This document shows positions 48,153 to 59,490 of a stretch of 64,000 nt of DNA, piece by piece. The notes under the pieces are model-generated. The model made no database searches, was not told the origin of the DNA, and saw nothing but the letters and a program-made list of their open reading frames with translations. This DNA comes from Deroplatys truncata. Taxonomy: Eukaryota > Arthropoda > Insecta > Mantodea > Mantidae. The translations under genes were made by a program, and so were the position numbers. Positions within the stretch are counted from its first letter, which is position 1. Every line of letters begins with the position of its first letter. The stretch is from positions 77,927,573 to 77,991,572 of the forward strand of contig CM060986.1 in NCBI GenBank assembly GCA_030765065.1. Direction: 5' to 3'.

Positions 48153-49446
48153 AAGAGTGTTTCAACAAGTGTGTCCTATATTTAACATGTGATAGCTGTC
48201 GTTGTTACTAAGTTACAGCAGTCATTTTTTTCATGTGGTTACAGTTGTTATTGACAAATAGCCATGGAACGTTACAGCATTCAGCAACGCGTAGAAATTG
48301 TGAAAATTTATTATCGAAATGGATCGTCTGTTCTCCAACCCTTCCGTGTATTGCATGAAGTTTACGGTGTGCATAATCGTTCCTACGAGAGAACGATTCG
48401 GCGTTTGATCGATAAATTTGAATGAAGTGATTCTGTCAAAAATCAAAGAACGCCTGTACGTAAATCGACATAAGCGCTCCAACGAATGTATAGGTGCCGT
48501 TCGTGAGAGTGTACACCAGAACGGAAACAAATCAATTGTTCGTCGAGCGTAAGAAGTGGGGTTTTCTCCGACCACAACTTGGTAAATTCTGCATCTGGAC
48601 TTGACGTTTCATGCTTACAAAATGGTGTTAACTCAAGAACTAAAGCCCAACGATCATAGTTTGCGCTGTGTATTCGCTGATTGGGCTATGGAGCAATTGG
48701 AAGCTGACCCGGAAAAATCATCTTCAGCGCCAAAGCCCACATTTGGATGGATGGTTGTGTTAACAAACAAAATTGCCGCTATTGGAGCAATCACAATCCA
48801 ATGCAGATTCAAGAACGACCACTTCATCCCCAAAAGGTAACTGTGTGGTGTGGATTTTGGTATGGTAGAATTATTGGTCCATATTTTTTTCCAAGATGAA
48901 GACGGAGAAGCTCTAGCTGTCAATGGAGAAAGATACCGGGCTCTTTTAAGGGACTATTTTTGGCCTCAATTGGATGGTATGGATCTCAGAAACATCTGGT
49001 TGCAGCACGATGGTGCCTTATGGCATACTGCTCTCGAAATAATCGATCTTTTGAAGGTGAAGTTCAAGAGGTTTCATCATTTCCCGTGGTGGTGATGTTA
49101 ACTGGCCACAAGGTCATGTGATTTAACGCCGTTGGGTTACTTCTTGTGGGGTTATGTTAAATCTCGAGTTTATCTGAACAAGCCAGAAACAGGAAATGAA
49201 TCTTATGAATAACATCACGCGTGTTATTCATGTAGTTGGACCTAATTTACGTTCTTCTGTCATGAAAAATCGAGTCAACCGTATACGCGCAACCCAACGA
49301 AGTCGCGGCGGTCACTTAACTGATGTTCTCTTCCACACATAACGACATTAATTATGTTACAAAATAATTAAGAAATAAACCTCTATCATTTATAGAACGT
49401 GTTTTATTTAAGTTCAAAGATAGGACACTCTTGTTGAAAGACCCTA
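48153..49446 (+). mobile_element. mariner-superfamily element, 1.29 kb, with TIRs and TA duplications
   Basis: The left end, AAGAGTGTTTCAACAAGTGT, and the inverse of the right end, TAGGGTCTTTCAACAAGAGT, match at most positions. Similarity continues through GTCCTAT. TA lies immediately outside both ends (48151-48152 and 49447-49448), the target duplication of this superfamily. Length is normal for a mariner, so it is essentially whole in outline, but its transposase is broken. Confidence 0.85.
48264..49342 (+). pseudogene. mariner-type transposase (DUF4817-like HTH plus DDE), broken
   Basis: The frame from ATG 48264 reads MERYSIQQRVEIVKIYYRNG and continues to RTIRRLIDKFE, the N-terminal helix-turn-helix of a known insect mariner-type group. 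It stops at 48423. Later segments LTQELKPNDHSL, FADWAMEQLE, WPQLDGMDLRNIWLQHDGAL, DVNW, CDLTPL.YFLWGYVKSRVY and the C-terminus RSRGGHLTDVLFHT (stop at 49340) are in changing frames. Of the catalytic triad, the first site expected as SDEAH reads SAKAH (Asp to Ala, codon 48729-48731). The second Asp (49009-49011) and third Asp (49120-49122) remain. At least three stops and two compensating shifts around 49070-49110 make it inactive. Confidence 0.8.
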
Positions 49447-49448
49447 TA

Positions 49449-50587
49449 TACATCGAGGATAGTGATTGTAAATGATTGTAAAGTATTACACCTTAATTCA
49501 TTGCACTTAGGCTTGTGCAGCTAGCTATGAGTAGAAATACACGTGGTTCGAAAACTTTCATTACAGACTCCTATTCACCGTTTACTGTAGAAACCACATT
49601 ACGCATAAACAATTCGTGCTTGTTGATTGGTGCGATTGTAACGAAGCGCCGATGACGCTTGAGAGGGGCATAATCTACCACTTTTACACGCTATCTCAAG
49701 CCAGATAGCTGTTAACCAACGATGTGCTTCAAATTAGATGAGAATCAAGTAATTGTGGGCTCAAGAAATAGCCACTCAACGAATAAACTACGTCATTAGA
49801 TGTAACATGTTGGGAAAATTCCAGTCTTTTTAATTTATCTCTACATAAACTGGTTACTATGATTTATTATTAACTTGTGGTTTATGAAATTATGTCATAG
49901 AAAGGTTACGTAAGTAGAATTATATATTTCTTGATATTATGGCGACGAGTCACAGCAAAACCTGTGATAGCCTAAGAGATATACAGAGTTCATGTTTTTC
50001 ATTGGTGATTTTTTAATGACATAGTTTCCTAAATTAATGCAATTTGAACACTGTTCGTAAATTTTCGCTAATTCCCACTTCCTTGTGTGGCCTGAATAAA
50101 TCTGATGTCCAACACTTCCCTTGGCTGCAGTTTTAGCTGAGTTTGCCTCGGTTGGCTCTGAGTTTTCCCGGCATAGCTATGTGGTTATTTTTTGTCTTTA
50201 AGCACTTATAAGCTGGTACGTGATTCAGCATCAGACTTATAGACGGCAAAATCTCATTTTCAGCGTATACGAGTAAACCATTAGATGACTCTGAATATTG
50301 CAAGACTGAAATCTATATGGATTATCTTAATAATGAATTGCAAGTAGATTGTAAACTACTAATGTTTATTAATCTCTAACCATCTGACTCTTTAGTGTCC
50401 ATTTGAACTACACCCTATAACGTTTAAAGTAGTTTAATTTCGGCCATAACTACAATATTGCCACGGCATATGTTGTGTTTCTAAAATAAATGTAGTTAGA
50501 TACCATAATCGTTAGATACGAATAATTAAAGGTGACCAAACAGTCATGAGAGCAATATGCTATCCTCATCAAATGAATAACATAGAG
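49449..50587. other. unassigned AT-rich stretch
   Basis: No gene or repeat recognised. Confidence 0.5.
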
Positions 50588-50743
50588 CAAGGGTGGCGAA
50601 AACGACTTCCTTCCGCGAGTCGCCAAATATGCAACACGCACTGCGTCGCTCAGCAGCACGTGAAAATCAAACGGACGGTTGCAGAGAGGGAACGTGCGCA
50701 TGCGAGTCAAAATGCCTCGCGAGTCACGTTTTCGCCACCTCTG
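50588..50743 (-). mobile_element. hAT-type MITE, well preserved, with perfect 8-bp TSD
   Basis: 156 bp. The plus-strand left end is CAAGGGTGGCGAAAACG, and the inverse of the right end is CAGAGGTGGCGAAAACG. The octamer ACATAGAG flanks both sides exactly (50580-50587 and 50744-50751). The CAGNGGTGGC terminus plus 8-bp duplication is diagnostic for the hAT superfamily. It is CpG-rich and shares its whole interior with the older copies at 6753 and 43781, so it is the youngest of the three. Short open frames in it are incidental. Confidence 0.9.
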
Positions 50744-50751
50744 ACATAGAG

Positions 50752-51417
50752 CATCCAAAATGGTGTGCGGCGGAGCCATAACAGGGATTATTAAAAATGG
50801 TTTAAACGATATCTGGCAAAGGGGTAATGAAAATGGATACAGTGCCGCGAAAGAATCAAAGACGACTACCTATGTGATATAAACAGGTAAGAAACAGAAA
50901 CGGAACGCACACGGAAATCATCATTGGCGCTATAAAATGAAATAAAAACTGGTTGGGCTAAGGAAACATATATTTTGGAATTTGGTATGAGACAGAGGGC
51001 GAATAGCGTAGCTAAGGTTGGGAGGGTTGCAAAGCTCGTAACATTTTTGACGCTGCTGAGAAGGATTTGTCTATTATGCGGGAACAGGAAGACTGGATCC
51101 ATATTTTGGCAGCATGCGTGCAAACGGATCTTGCCAAGTTTGGGCACATACTTAATGGAATACAAAATAAGATATTTGTGCAAATTTTGTTTAAACATAT
51201 GTGTTATTTTAACATTTATATGCGTGTGTATATGCATATGATTTAGAGTATTTTTCGTTTTATGTGCATGTTTACATGGTTGTGAATATAAAACAGGTGT
51301 TCAGGGTTCTGTAAGTTAAGTTTACCGCATGAGATATTTTTCCAGAGAGCATATACTGTCTTTTGATCCATGCAACTGTGTTTCGCAATTAATGTAATAC
51401 TAATTACATAATAACAT
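50752..51417. other. unassigned stretch with a long minus-strand open frame
   Basis: A 123-codon minus-strand frame (51237-50866) spans a moderately GC-rich patch at 50950-51140. An 88-codon plus-strand frame overlaps it. The predicted peptides show no motif and the segment might be a fragment of an unknown repeat. Confidence 0.35.
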
Positions 51418-51425
51418 TACTACTG

Positions 51426-51494
<69 letters not shown>
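51418..51494. repeat. (TAC)n microsatellite
   Basis: About 25 TAC units with one interruption (TGC) near the left edge. Confidence 0.95.
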
Positions 51495-51816
51495 AATTTC
51501 GGCTAGGGCTCAGACCGACTATGTAATACGACCACTCTATCCCCCTCTCTTTTTAACACATTAAAATATAAAGCATTGAATGTTATTTTCACATGTTGTA
51601 GCTAAGTGCGTATTGCTTAGTTTGAAATAAAAGTTAAGAAAACATTTATGTGCATACTATAAGTGGGTAGAAGAATTTTTTATATGAGTAATACACGTAC
51701 GGGATGTATATAAGTTTGAATTGGGTCGAGTGTGTGCTCAATATCCAAGACAGCTTTACTTAAACGCCAATATAAATATGTATATCTGAAGATCGATTTA
51801 TTATTATGTATATCAG

Positions 51817-51897
51817 AATGTGGAATTTCTAAAGTGGATTGGAACAGGTTTGCGAGTCTTAATCCCCTGAGACAACAACGTGGAGACGCACTTCCAA
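51817..51897 (+). CDS. candidate exon (unassigned protein)
   Basis: Preceded by the acceptor-like TTATTATGTATATCAG and followed by a consensus donor GTAAGT at 51898-51903. The 81-base interval is open in a frame reading CGISKVDWNRFASLNPLRQQ, then RGDALP. Both splice borders would be phase 1. The interval is GC-richer than its surroundings. The peptide is not recognised; it may be a host exon or chance. Confidence 0.25.
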
Positions 51898-52306
51898 GTA
51901 AGTTTTTGCCCTACTTAGCTTCAGCACAGACTTCCTGTGATATCTAGCTGACATTTTAAGTAATTTGATATTGTGACTGGATCGTTCGATAATACAATAT
52001 CGATAGTAGATATATTAGTAAGCCTCAGGTTGAAGCGCTGAATGTGTAAAATGTTCGATATTCGATGAAGCTTTCTCGCGACCGATTCTCACGATATAGA
52101 CGTCGGATTTAGGGTGTGTCGTGTTGAGGAAATTTGTTTTCTGCTTCTCTAATCCCAATAACTATGTGCAGTTTGAAGGGTTGTAGTCGCTACAAAGTGT
52201 AAAGCATTCGAACGCTAATTGCCAGTTCTCAGCGTCGTTTGTCTCAACAGAGTTTGTATTCAATAACAAAGATTCGCGTGTGTTCCAGAAACGCTGTCAT
52301 ATTTTA

Positions 52307-52308
52307 TG

Positions 52309-52350
<42 letters not shown>
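52307..52350. repeat. (ATT)n microsatellite
   Basis: About 14 ATT units. Confidence 0.95.
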
Positions 52351-54102
52351 GTGTTTATAATTGAACAATTAGAAGACGGCAGTAAATGCCAATAGGTTTC
52401 AAATATCATTTTATCTCATGAAGCGTTATGCCTAGTAGAGAAAGAAACTGCTCAAAGGCTTCAGAAACTACGAAAATGCATTCACAGAAATGCTAGTTAT
52501 AATAAAATGTCTATCAACCTAACTCTTTTAAGAAATCGGAACAATAGTTTATTTAATCACGTAATTATAAAGGTAGTTGGGGTTTTTAATTTAATTTGCC
52601 AATCTGTGACACTGTTATTCAGAAATATGAAATAAGTCGAGTTCTCCTGAATACCTCTAGACAACTGAAATGCACTTATCAAAGTAATATTTGCCATTTT
52701 TAATATACGCTATTGTTTATCATTTGTAGGACCCATATGGCTACTAAATTTCACAACGTTTATAAGGTATTACCTTATCAGTGTTACTAGATGAAATAGG
52801 AACGAGTTTTAAGAGAATGAGAATAATTGAAGCGCCGAATTGAAATTGTTTAGTTTCGTAGTTGGCTGTACATAGTTGTATAAGAACTTAACACACAAAA
52901 CCTGAATTAAAGACATTAATATCATAGAATTATAACAGAATATTAATTTACATGAAAAGAACGCACATAACATGTGCCAGTGACAACTGCCACAAGAATA
53001 ATGTATGATTATAGAAACATGGAATAAGAAAACTGGGAACTGAGGTGAAATTAGATTAATGTAATATTTTCTTGGAGCTATAACGGACCCTTTTGGCACG
53101 TACCTCAATGTAGATAAGGATGACTACGATGTTCTCTATAAATAGCATATTTATTTTAAAATTCATATTCAGGTTTGCTTTTGAATTAGTTACATCAGCA
53201 GTATCTAACAAAAACTAAGTTCCCTTGCAAAGGACAACAATTTAACAAGAGCTTGTAAATCCTGAAGATTCCTATATAGTACCATTCCTGAAAAAATTAA
53301 GTACTAGTGCTGGAAATAATAGTGGATTTTCATACTGATATAACATTACTATTATATTTCTTGGAGGCATTTTGCCTCATTTGACATTCTGAAAATAATA
53401 AATACGTTTCTTTCTACTATATAAGACTTCACTAATTCCAAACTTTGCACATCTTAGTTTAATGGATTCTATGGATTTAGGCGCGTATGTATTGTGGTTT
53501 TATACGCCTTTCTATGATGCTATTCCGTTTTTAGATATCCTATTTAAATACACAGCTACTTCTAGAATTCCACTAGCCGAGCACCTGAGTGTTCATTGAT
53601 TCTGAATAAGGTCGAAGATCTAAATTCTCAGCGTAATACTCGCGCTTTTATCTATGCGGGAATTTTGCGTTAGAGTTAGTAGCTGTTACATCAATTAATA
53701 TCCCTAAATATATTACAACGACCCTGGAAACACCGGGTGCTACTCACTCCTGATAGGAATAGGGCCGCAACACTGAGCGCATGACGTCACGATAGGAGGC
53801 CAACATCAAACTCAGCCCAGGTGCACTAATCACAGTACGTTATTTTCCATTCCTCGGAGCTCGTTAGTAAAGTTAGTTTTGGGGGATGGGGGGGAAGGTC
53901 AAATTCAAACAAAGAGAGAAGTTACCATGTCATTTAATTTGAACTACATTATTATTCGCAGCACAACACATAGGATGTTATTAAATGCTGGTTTGTTTTT
54001 GGGGCGTTAGTAAACATTAAATCACGCTATATAAACCGCGCCTGTTCCTTGGTTATTTTGCGATCGAAACCGTTAAAAACTTTCAATTTATAAACATAAA
54101 AA
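52351..54102. other. unassigned stretch with a GC-richer CRE-containing patch
   Basis: Mostly AT-rich. At 53740-53890 a GC-rich patch contains a palindromic CRE-type site (TGACGTCA at about 53784) and a run of Gs near 53881-53896. No promoter or exon could be confirmed. Confidence 0.4.
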
Positions 54103-54929
54103 TTTGATATGATACATTCACAGACTTTCTCACCCTCCATTAGTTATTAGTGAGTATACAAACTATTCTCATTGAAGCTAGTTTCTCTACAATTTCTAAT
54201 ATCATTTTAATCGAAATAAGCCTTTGCAGAAATAGCTGCATTACACATTTCGTTATAAAATAAATGGAACAGCGACAGTTAAATGTTTAAGATCTGGAAG
54301 CTATACGCTGGCCGTAAACGTGCATACTCTTTCCATGCAATCGACATTTCCATGAATATTGACAGGACTGTAAGAGAATGATCAAGCAGTCAGCAATTCG
54401 AACCATTAATAACGGGTAACGCAGAAATGGCGTATGCCACAAAAAATTATTTAAAATAAGTTGTGTGTATTAAAGACATCTACATTTTTTGTGTAGTACG
54501 TTTTCGTCTATCACTTCACGTTACCAATTATACAAGATTATACAAAATTCTTTCCGAATAAAGACTACTTCGTAGGCTATTCCCAGAAAATTCAAGATAT
54601 AAATGTTATTTGACATGTAAATATATTTAATATGTGCTATTTTAATCAAAATCGTTAAAGCCATTTTTATCAAATCCAACATTTCGAAAAATCTTCCATA
54701 TAAGAGGTAGTTTGGTGTGGAGATTTTCTTAAATATCTTCGTGTCGCATCTTTGGATGGTAGTGACCTAAATACTTAGTATTTATTTGATTTTTGGTTTT
54801 TTAGTTATACTGTTCATAGACACACGGACATTTAGTTAAAATTGTTTATTTTTCGATTCAGGGTACCTCAAAACATGTATTTCCGTTTAAATCTTGGTAT
54901 AGAATTTTTTGTTAAAATGCCTTCTATGT

Positions 54930-54933
<4 letters not shown>
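54103..54933 (-). mobile_element. Helentron-like element, subfamily B, ending in microsatellite
   Basis: Minus-strand copy. The 3' end on the plus strand is TTTGATATG (54103), a decayed form of TCTGATGTG, with inverted 12-mer remnant GACTTTCTCAC. Blocks CATTACACATTTCGTTATA, GGAAGCTATACGCTGGCC, TAGGCTATTCCCAGAAAATT and CTCAAAACATGTATTTCC match other copies. Near 54930, where the family has CTACTTAC and then CTACTACG on opposite strands, the sequence runs straight into a CTA microsatellite. Confidence 0.8.
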
Positions 54934-55021
<88 letters not shown>

Positions 55022-55028
55022 GCTACTC

Positions 55029-55072
<44 letters not shown>

Positions 55073-55075
55073 AAT
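54932..55075. repeat. (CTA)n-(CTG)n compound microsatellite
   Basis: About 29 CTA/TAC units (to 55021), a transition TGCTACTCC, then about 14 CTG/TGC units, ending AATAATAATG. It creates artificial polythreonine/polyalanine and polyvaline frames. Confidence 0.95.
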
Positions 55076-55078
55076 AAT

Positions 55079-56504
55079 AATGCATTAAATAAAGATTGAG
55101 TTAATAAATGAAAAAATTCTAAATCCAGGGCGATTAAATCAAAATGTTGCTTCATTTAATCGTCCTGGAGTAGCATCAGCTTTAACTCCAATTCTTAGAA
55201 CTGTTCATGAGTGAATTACATATGATGTAAATAAATTCGTTTTAACGTATTTATGGGTAATGCATTTGTACGTGCTGAAAGTAAAAAGACAATGAAATCG
55301 TCTGAAGTACACAAATACATAGTAATAAGCAGAATTCCATGTAATTTTCTAAGCATTATACTATGGAAAGATTTAAATAGCATTCATTGCATGTAAAACA
55401 AGTTCCAGTTTCACTATGGAAAATATTTTAACATAAATGATATATCGGTTTTTTTAGTGTGCCCACTTACAGCCTCACTTTGGGGAAACTGCTAAAATGC
55501 CACCGGCTTTTCACTATGTGAGGGAAAAGCATATTAGTGTAATTTTATAGAAACTGATACAGGAGACATTTTAACAAAAGAAATTTTGGTTTCAATTATT
55601 TATTTAAAATTAATCAGATAAGTCTTTGTTATAGTTTTTATTGCATGACAATCACCTTCACAGCAAAGGAATGCATAGGTTAGAAAAAGCACAACTTGGG
55701 CAACTATTGCAGCCAGAGATGAATGCCCAGTGAAGGGATGATAAGAGGAAAGGAATTGTTATTGAAGGTATAATTTAAAATTAGGCATATTTCAATAAGA
55801 CTGATAATTATATTTTATTGAAAAAAATTCAACAACTATCTGCATTTGTGGGCTGCCATGGTGGATGGGAATACTCCATAGAGATGAATTTGTTTCTAAA
55901 AAAGCTAAGAAATGTTGTGAACATATTAAAATCGTATGAGGAAGAAAACTCTGCACAGTAAGAAAAAGAGTTTCTTTTAGATTTTAGAAGAGAATGGCTG
56001 GACTTAAAGTTGTTATCTAAACGGTTGCAACTTACCAACCATTTATTTATTTATTTATTTATTTGGCTCATTAACGAGATACCTATTAACAGAATAAACA
56101 TAACTTAGTAATTTTAAACAAAAAAGATAAAAGTGATAGTTACAAAAATATTTTAGCATAAATTATACCAGTTACATACAAAATTAAGCTAGGATAAAAC
56201 ACTGTAACAATGATTACGAACAATGTGCAACAACAATAAAGGTCATAACAATAAAAGAACCATTTGTAACAATGTACTACTTTCTAAACTAGAATAGAGC
56301 TTACATGCCATTCAAACCACACACATGATTTCGAAAGACAGTTACAGAACATTTTATAATGTTTTGTATAATTGCATCTTGAACACTTTTATTAATTTTA
56401 TATATCCTCCTTCATTTCACAAATTTGTTTGTAATTGTTCCTCCAGATCCAAAAAAATAGGCCTACTACTGTTATTTTTTTGTTACTTCAGAAACTTGAT
56501 TTAC
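55079..56504. other. unassigned AT-rich stretch
   Basis: Contains an ATTT microsatellite at 56040-56064. No gene was recognised. Confidence 0.5.
56040..56064. repeat. (ATTT)n microsatellite
   Basis: Six ATTT units. Confidence 0.9.
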
Positions 56505-56833
56505 TGTTTGTTCAAAGTCTTTTGAGACAGTGAAAGGGGGAGACAACAAAGAGCCTCCACACGAAGCCGACTTGGGCACGACCGATTGGTATCCTACTCT
56601 CCCATCCATTGTCTCAAAAGACTCTGAACAATGAATAGAGAAGGTAGTAACTGGTTTTCTGACTCTCCCATCCACTGTCTCAAAAGACACTGAACAATGA
56701 ATAGAGAAGGTAGCAACTGGTTTTCTGACTCTCCCACCCATTGTCTCAAAAGACTCTGAACAATGAATAGAGAAGGTAGCAACTGGTTTTCTGACTCTCC
56801 CATCCACTGTCTCAAAAGACACTGAACAAAGAA
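56505..56833. mobile_element. foldback element with 66-bp tandem repeats
   Basis: The left end (about 56506-56543, TTTGTTCAAAGTCTTTTGAG and so on) is the inverse of the right end (about 56795-56833, ending CAAAAGACACTGAACAAAG), forming TIRs of about 35 bases. Between them a 66-bp unit starting ACTCTCCCA repeats at 56596, 56662, 56728 and 56794, three full units and one partial. Each unit contains a copy of the terminal sequence, so the tandem array is built from the TIR plus about 30 bases. The open minus-strand frames are repeat artefacts (66 is divisible by 3). Confidence 0.7.
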
Positions 56834-57478
56834 TACTTATAATAAATACAAACGATAAAAACCCCTAGCTGCTCTTAAGGTTTTTCAGTTAATGAATATA
56901 CAGAAATCGTCTATAGATTTCCAATCTATCCTTGTTTCTCATATGCTTATGAGACACTCATGCATAAAGTAGATGTACATGTCACTCATCCGCTACAATA
57001 TATGCAATATTAGATGCATTTCATGTTAACAAGATGTGCATTTTGACCACAGTAACATATACCGATGTTTCAAAATGCTTTGAAAATAATTCACTAGATG
57101 CTGCCTCATATACTAAAAATACCATTTTAAAAACTTGAAGTTATTGTCCTCGACATCTGTATTTAATACTAGAATATTTACTATTAAACAGGCTATTCCT
57201 TATGCCCTTCAGAATTTTTTAAAGAATTTAGTAATTTAACTTGTCTTTCGCCTTTAGAATCACTAAAATCAGTTTCTTACCATTCCACTTATAACTGGCA
57301 CTTTAAAGTACTTAATATTTAAAAACAAACATAACATAGGCGTCAAATTCTTCTGAATTTCTGGGCATAAGGACATTAAAGGTATTTAAATGTTAGATAA
57401 ATTTCCAAACTTAGGCAGAGAAAAGGAAAAAATTTTTGACTAATTGCCATATATTTTAAGTCATTGAGAAGTAATAGT
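56834..57478. other. unassigned AT-rich stretch
   Basis: No gene or repeat recognised. Confidence 0.5.
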
Positions 57479-57800
57479 AGGCGGCGCCGTGGCCGAGTGG
57501 TTAGACCGCTCGCCTTCCACCGAGGCGGCCCGGGTTCAATCCCAGGGACCTGCATGTGGGATTTGTGGTGGACGAAGCGGCGTCTGGGCGGGTTTTCTCC
57601 GGTTTCCCCCGCCATTCATTCCACCAACTGCTCCATCATCACCTTTCCTTTCATCCATTTCACCAACATTTCGTTTCATCTACTTCCTTCATCGCATACC
57701 AGGCATCGGGCTGATCCCCCATCCTGGCTGTTCTGTCTGATCCATGGGCCTCTGACCCCAGGCACCCGCCTGTAAGTCATGGGGGGTGTAATTAAAGATA
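57479..57800 (+). mobile_element. tRNA-headed SINE (family A/B, copy 2)
   Basis: The head GGCGCCGTGGCCGAGTGG (A box) and GGGTTCAATCCC (B box) resemble a leucine/serine-type tRNA. The body shares GCATGTGGGATTTGTGGTGG, GGGCGGGTTTTCTCC, CGGGCTGATCC and GGGTGTAATTAAAG with 36420-36757. It is GC-rich and well preserved. The stop-free frames across it are incidental. Confidence 0.85.
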
Positions 57801-57829
57801 ATTCCTTATTTGGTTGTGGGGAGCAGGAT

Positions 57830-59490
57830 TCAGAAGTTCATTTTCTTTTTGATTTTCCTTCCGTAAACTTACCTCTGTTCTGAGTTAATTACCAACAATT
57901 TTTATTCCGCAGTAAGTATGCAATAAATAATTTTGTACTTCTATATCTTTAAAACGTCTTCCTGCGACTATTTTTATTTCTCTTTTCCACTATAAACACC
58001 TTAATCCATTACTATCTAAAGTATTTCTTAGACTACTCGGTCAACCCTTAGTTAAACAGAATTCTTGAAATCTTGAGCATTGCTTAATTGGGCTGTCGTC
58101 ATTTAGGTTTAAAACCCTGTATCAATATTTTAAAACTTTTTCCATAATCAAATCTTTGCTTGTAACTTTTCCCATTTCAATTTCAGCAACTTCTTTTACA
58201 GCCGCTATTGGTAAGCGGAGAATTTCTTGGCAAAATAATTTATGTACAATATCCACAACTTCCCACAAATTTTCCATTCCCCAAATTTCAATACCTAAAG
58301 CACTAGTGCTTCGACCATTGTATTATATATTCCTTCTCGTCATTTAACTTACAACTGCGTTGTTTTAAAAAAACACGCTTTTATGATTAATATAGCTGTT
58401 TTCCCTTTTGCAACTACCAATCTATTTTGCTTTTCTTATTTTCCCCCATGCTTTTTATACCTAAATACATGCACTTAAGCTCCTTATTCCTTTTCTTCCA
58501 TTTCTCACATTTACTAAATTTTCCTCCTGTCTTACATATTACAATTTGTATATTGTCTTGGTTTATCTTTAGACCCCATTCTAAATAACAATTATAATTT
58601 TCTTCAAAATTTATTTTAGACCAATTACCGCAAAGGAACCAACCACCAGATCACCTGCAAATAATAGACCAGGGATCTCATATTGTTGATAACTCGCATA
58701 AATTCTTTTTTACTTTATATTTTGCAATATATCATCAATATATAAATTATACAGGCATGGACTTAACTTACTCCTTGCCTTAACCCCTTTTTCTTGTCAT
58801 ACTTCTCTAGTTAATTGAACCTTCCTCAAATCTTAAGGAAAAAAGTATTTTCCTTATATAGGACTTTTAAAATTTCTATCATGTGTCTACTGGCCCCTTT
58901 TCTGAAAACCTATATCACAGTGACTGCATTTCAATTCGATCAAAAGCTTCTTCCGAATCCACAAAAACCAAGTATAACTTCTGTCTCTTTTTATTTTTGA
59001 AATATTTATCTATTAGGGTTTTTGAAATGAATACGTTGTCAGTAGTGCTTCTTCCTTTTTAAAACCCCCATTTGGTATTCAGACAGCATGTTGCATTGTG
59101 CTATCCATTTTTGCAATCTACCTGCAAAAATACCACTAAACATTCTTCCTATATTAGATATAAAGCCACGTCGCTATAACTGTTAGGTTTATCTATACTA
59201 CCTTATCCTTTATACATTGGTTGTTTAATTGTTTTTCTTCAATTTTGAGGTACGTATCCTTTAGTTTTCTCTGCATTGAATACATGTGTAAGTACTTTCA
59301 CTCTATCCCCATTAGTTCACCATTCCTTTAAAAATTCTGTTAGTATACCAATTATTCCACCTGCTTTCTTTAATGTCAATGGTTAACTGTTCTATTGCTG
59401 CCTACTTTTTATTTCACTGTCCAAAATTTCTTCAAAATTATTACAAATTTCTATAATATTTCTATCCCTCATGCACCATGGTATTCATAA
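57830..59490 (-). pseudogene. non-LTR retrotransposon (LINE) reverse transcriptase, 5'-truncated and broken
   Basis: Minus-strand translation, in changing frames, gives reverse-transcriptase landmarks in the right order: KKAGGIIGILTEFLKEW (about 59380), a segment YKG...PNSYSDVAL (about 59190), QMGF.KGRSTTDNVFISKTL (about 59050), LVFVDSEEAFDRIE (motif A, about 58960), GVSLSPCLYNLYIDDI (about 58790), GLLFAGDLVVG (motif C), WGLKINQDN and EALVL-like, EIWGME and LPIAAVKEVAEIEMGKV near the C-terminus (about 58160). The motif C box, normally (F/Y)ADD, is FAGD (58650-58661), so a catalytic Asp is lost. Many stops and shifts; no endonuclease domain was seen. Clade not resolved. Confidence 0.75.

Noticed and set aside
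50866-51241. Overlapping 123-codon minus and 88-codon plus frames
   Set aside because: Mutually overlapping with no motif in either; probably a GC-richer unknown repeat.
54842-55155. Polythreonine/polyalanine frame (plus) and polyvaline/polyalanine frame (minus)
   Set aside because: Pure translation of the CTA/CTG microsatellite.
56472-56822. 116-codon minus-strand repeat protein frame
   Set aside because: The 66-bp tandem repeat is a multiple of three, so any stop-free unit stays open; the frame is explained by the foldback element.
57480-57545. Possible tRNA-Leu/Ser gene
   Set aside because: A and B boxes are good, but the sequence continues into a body shared with 36420-36757, marking a SINE.
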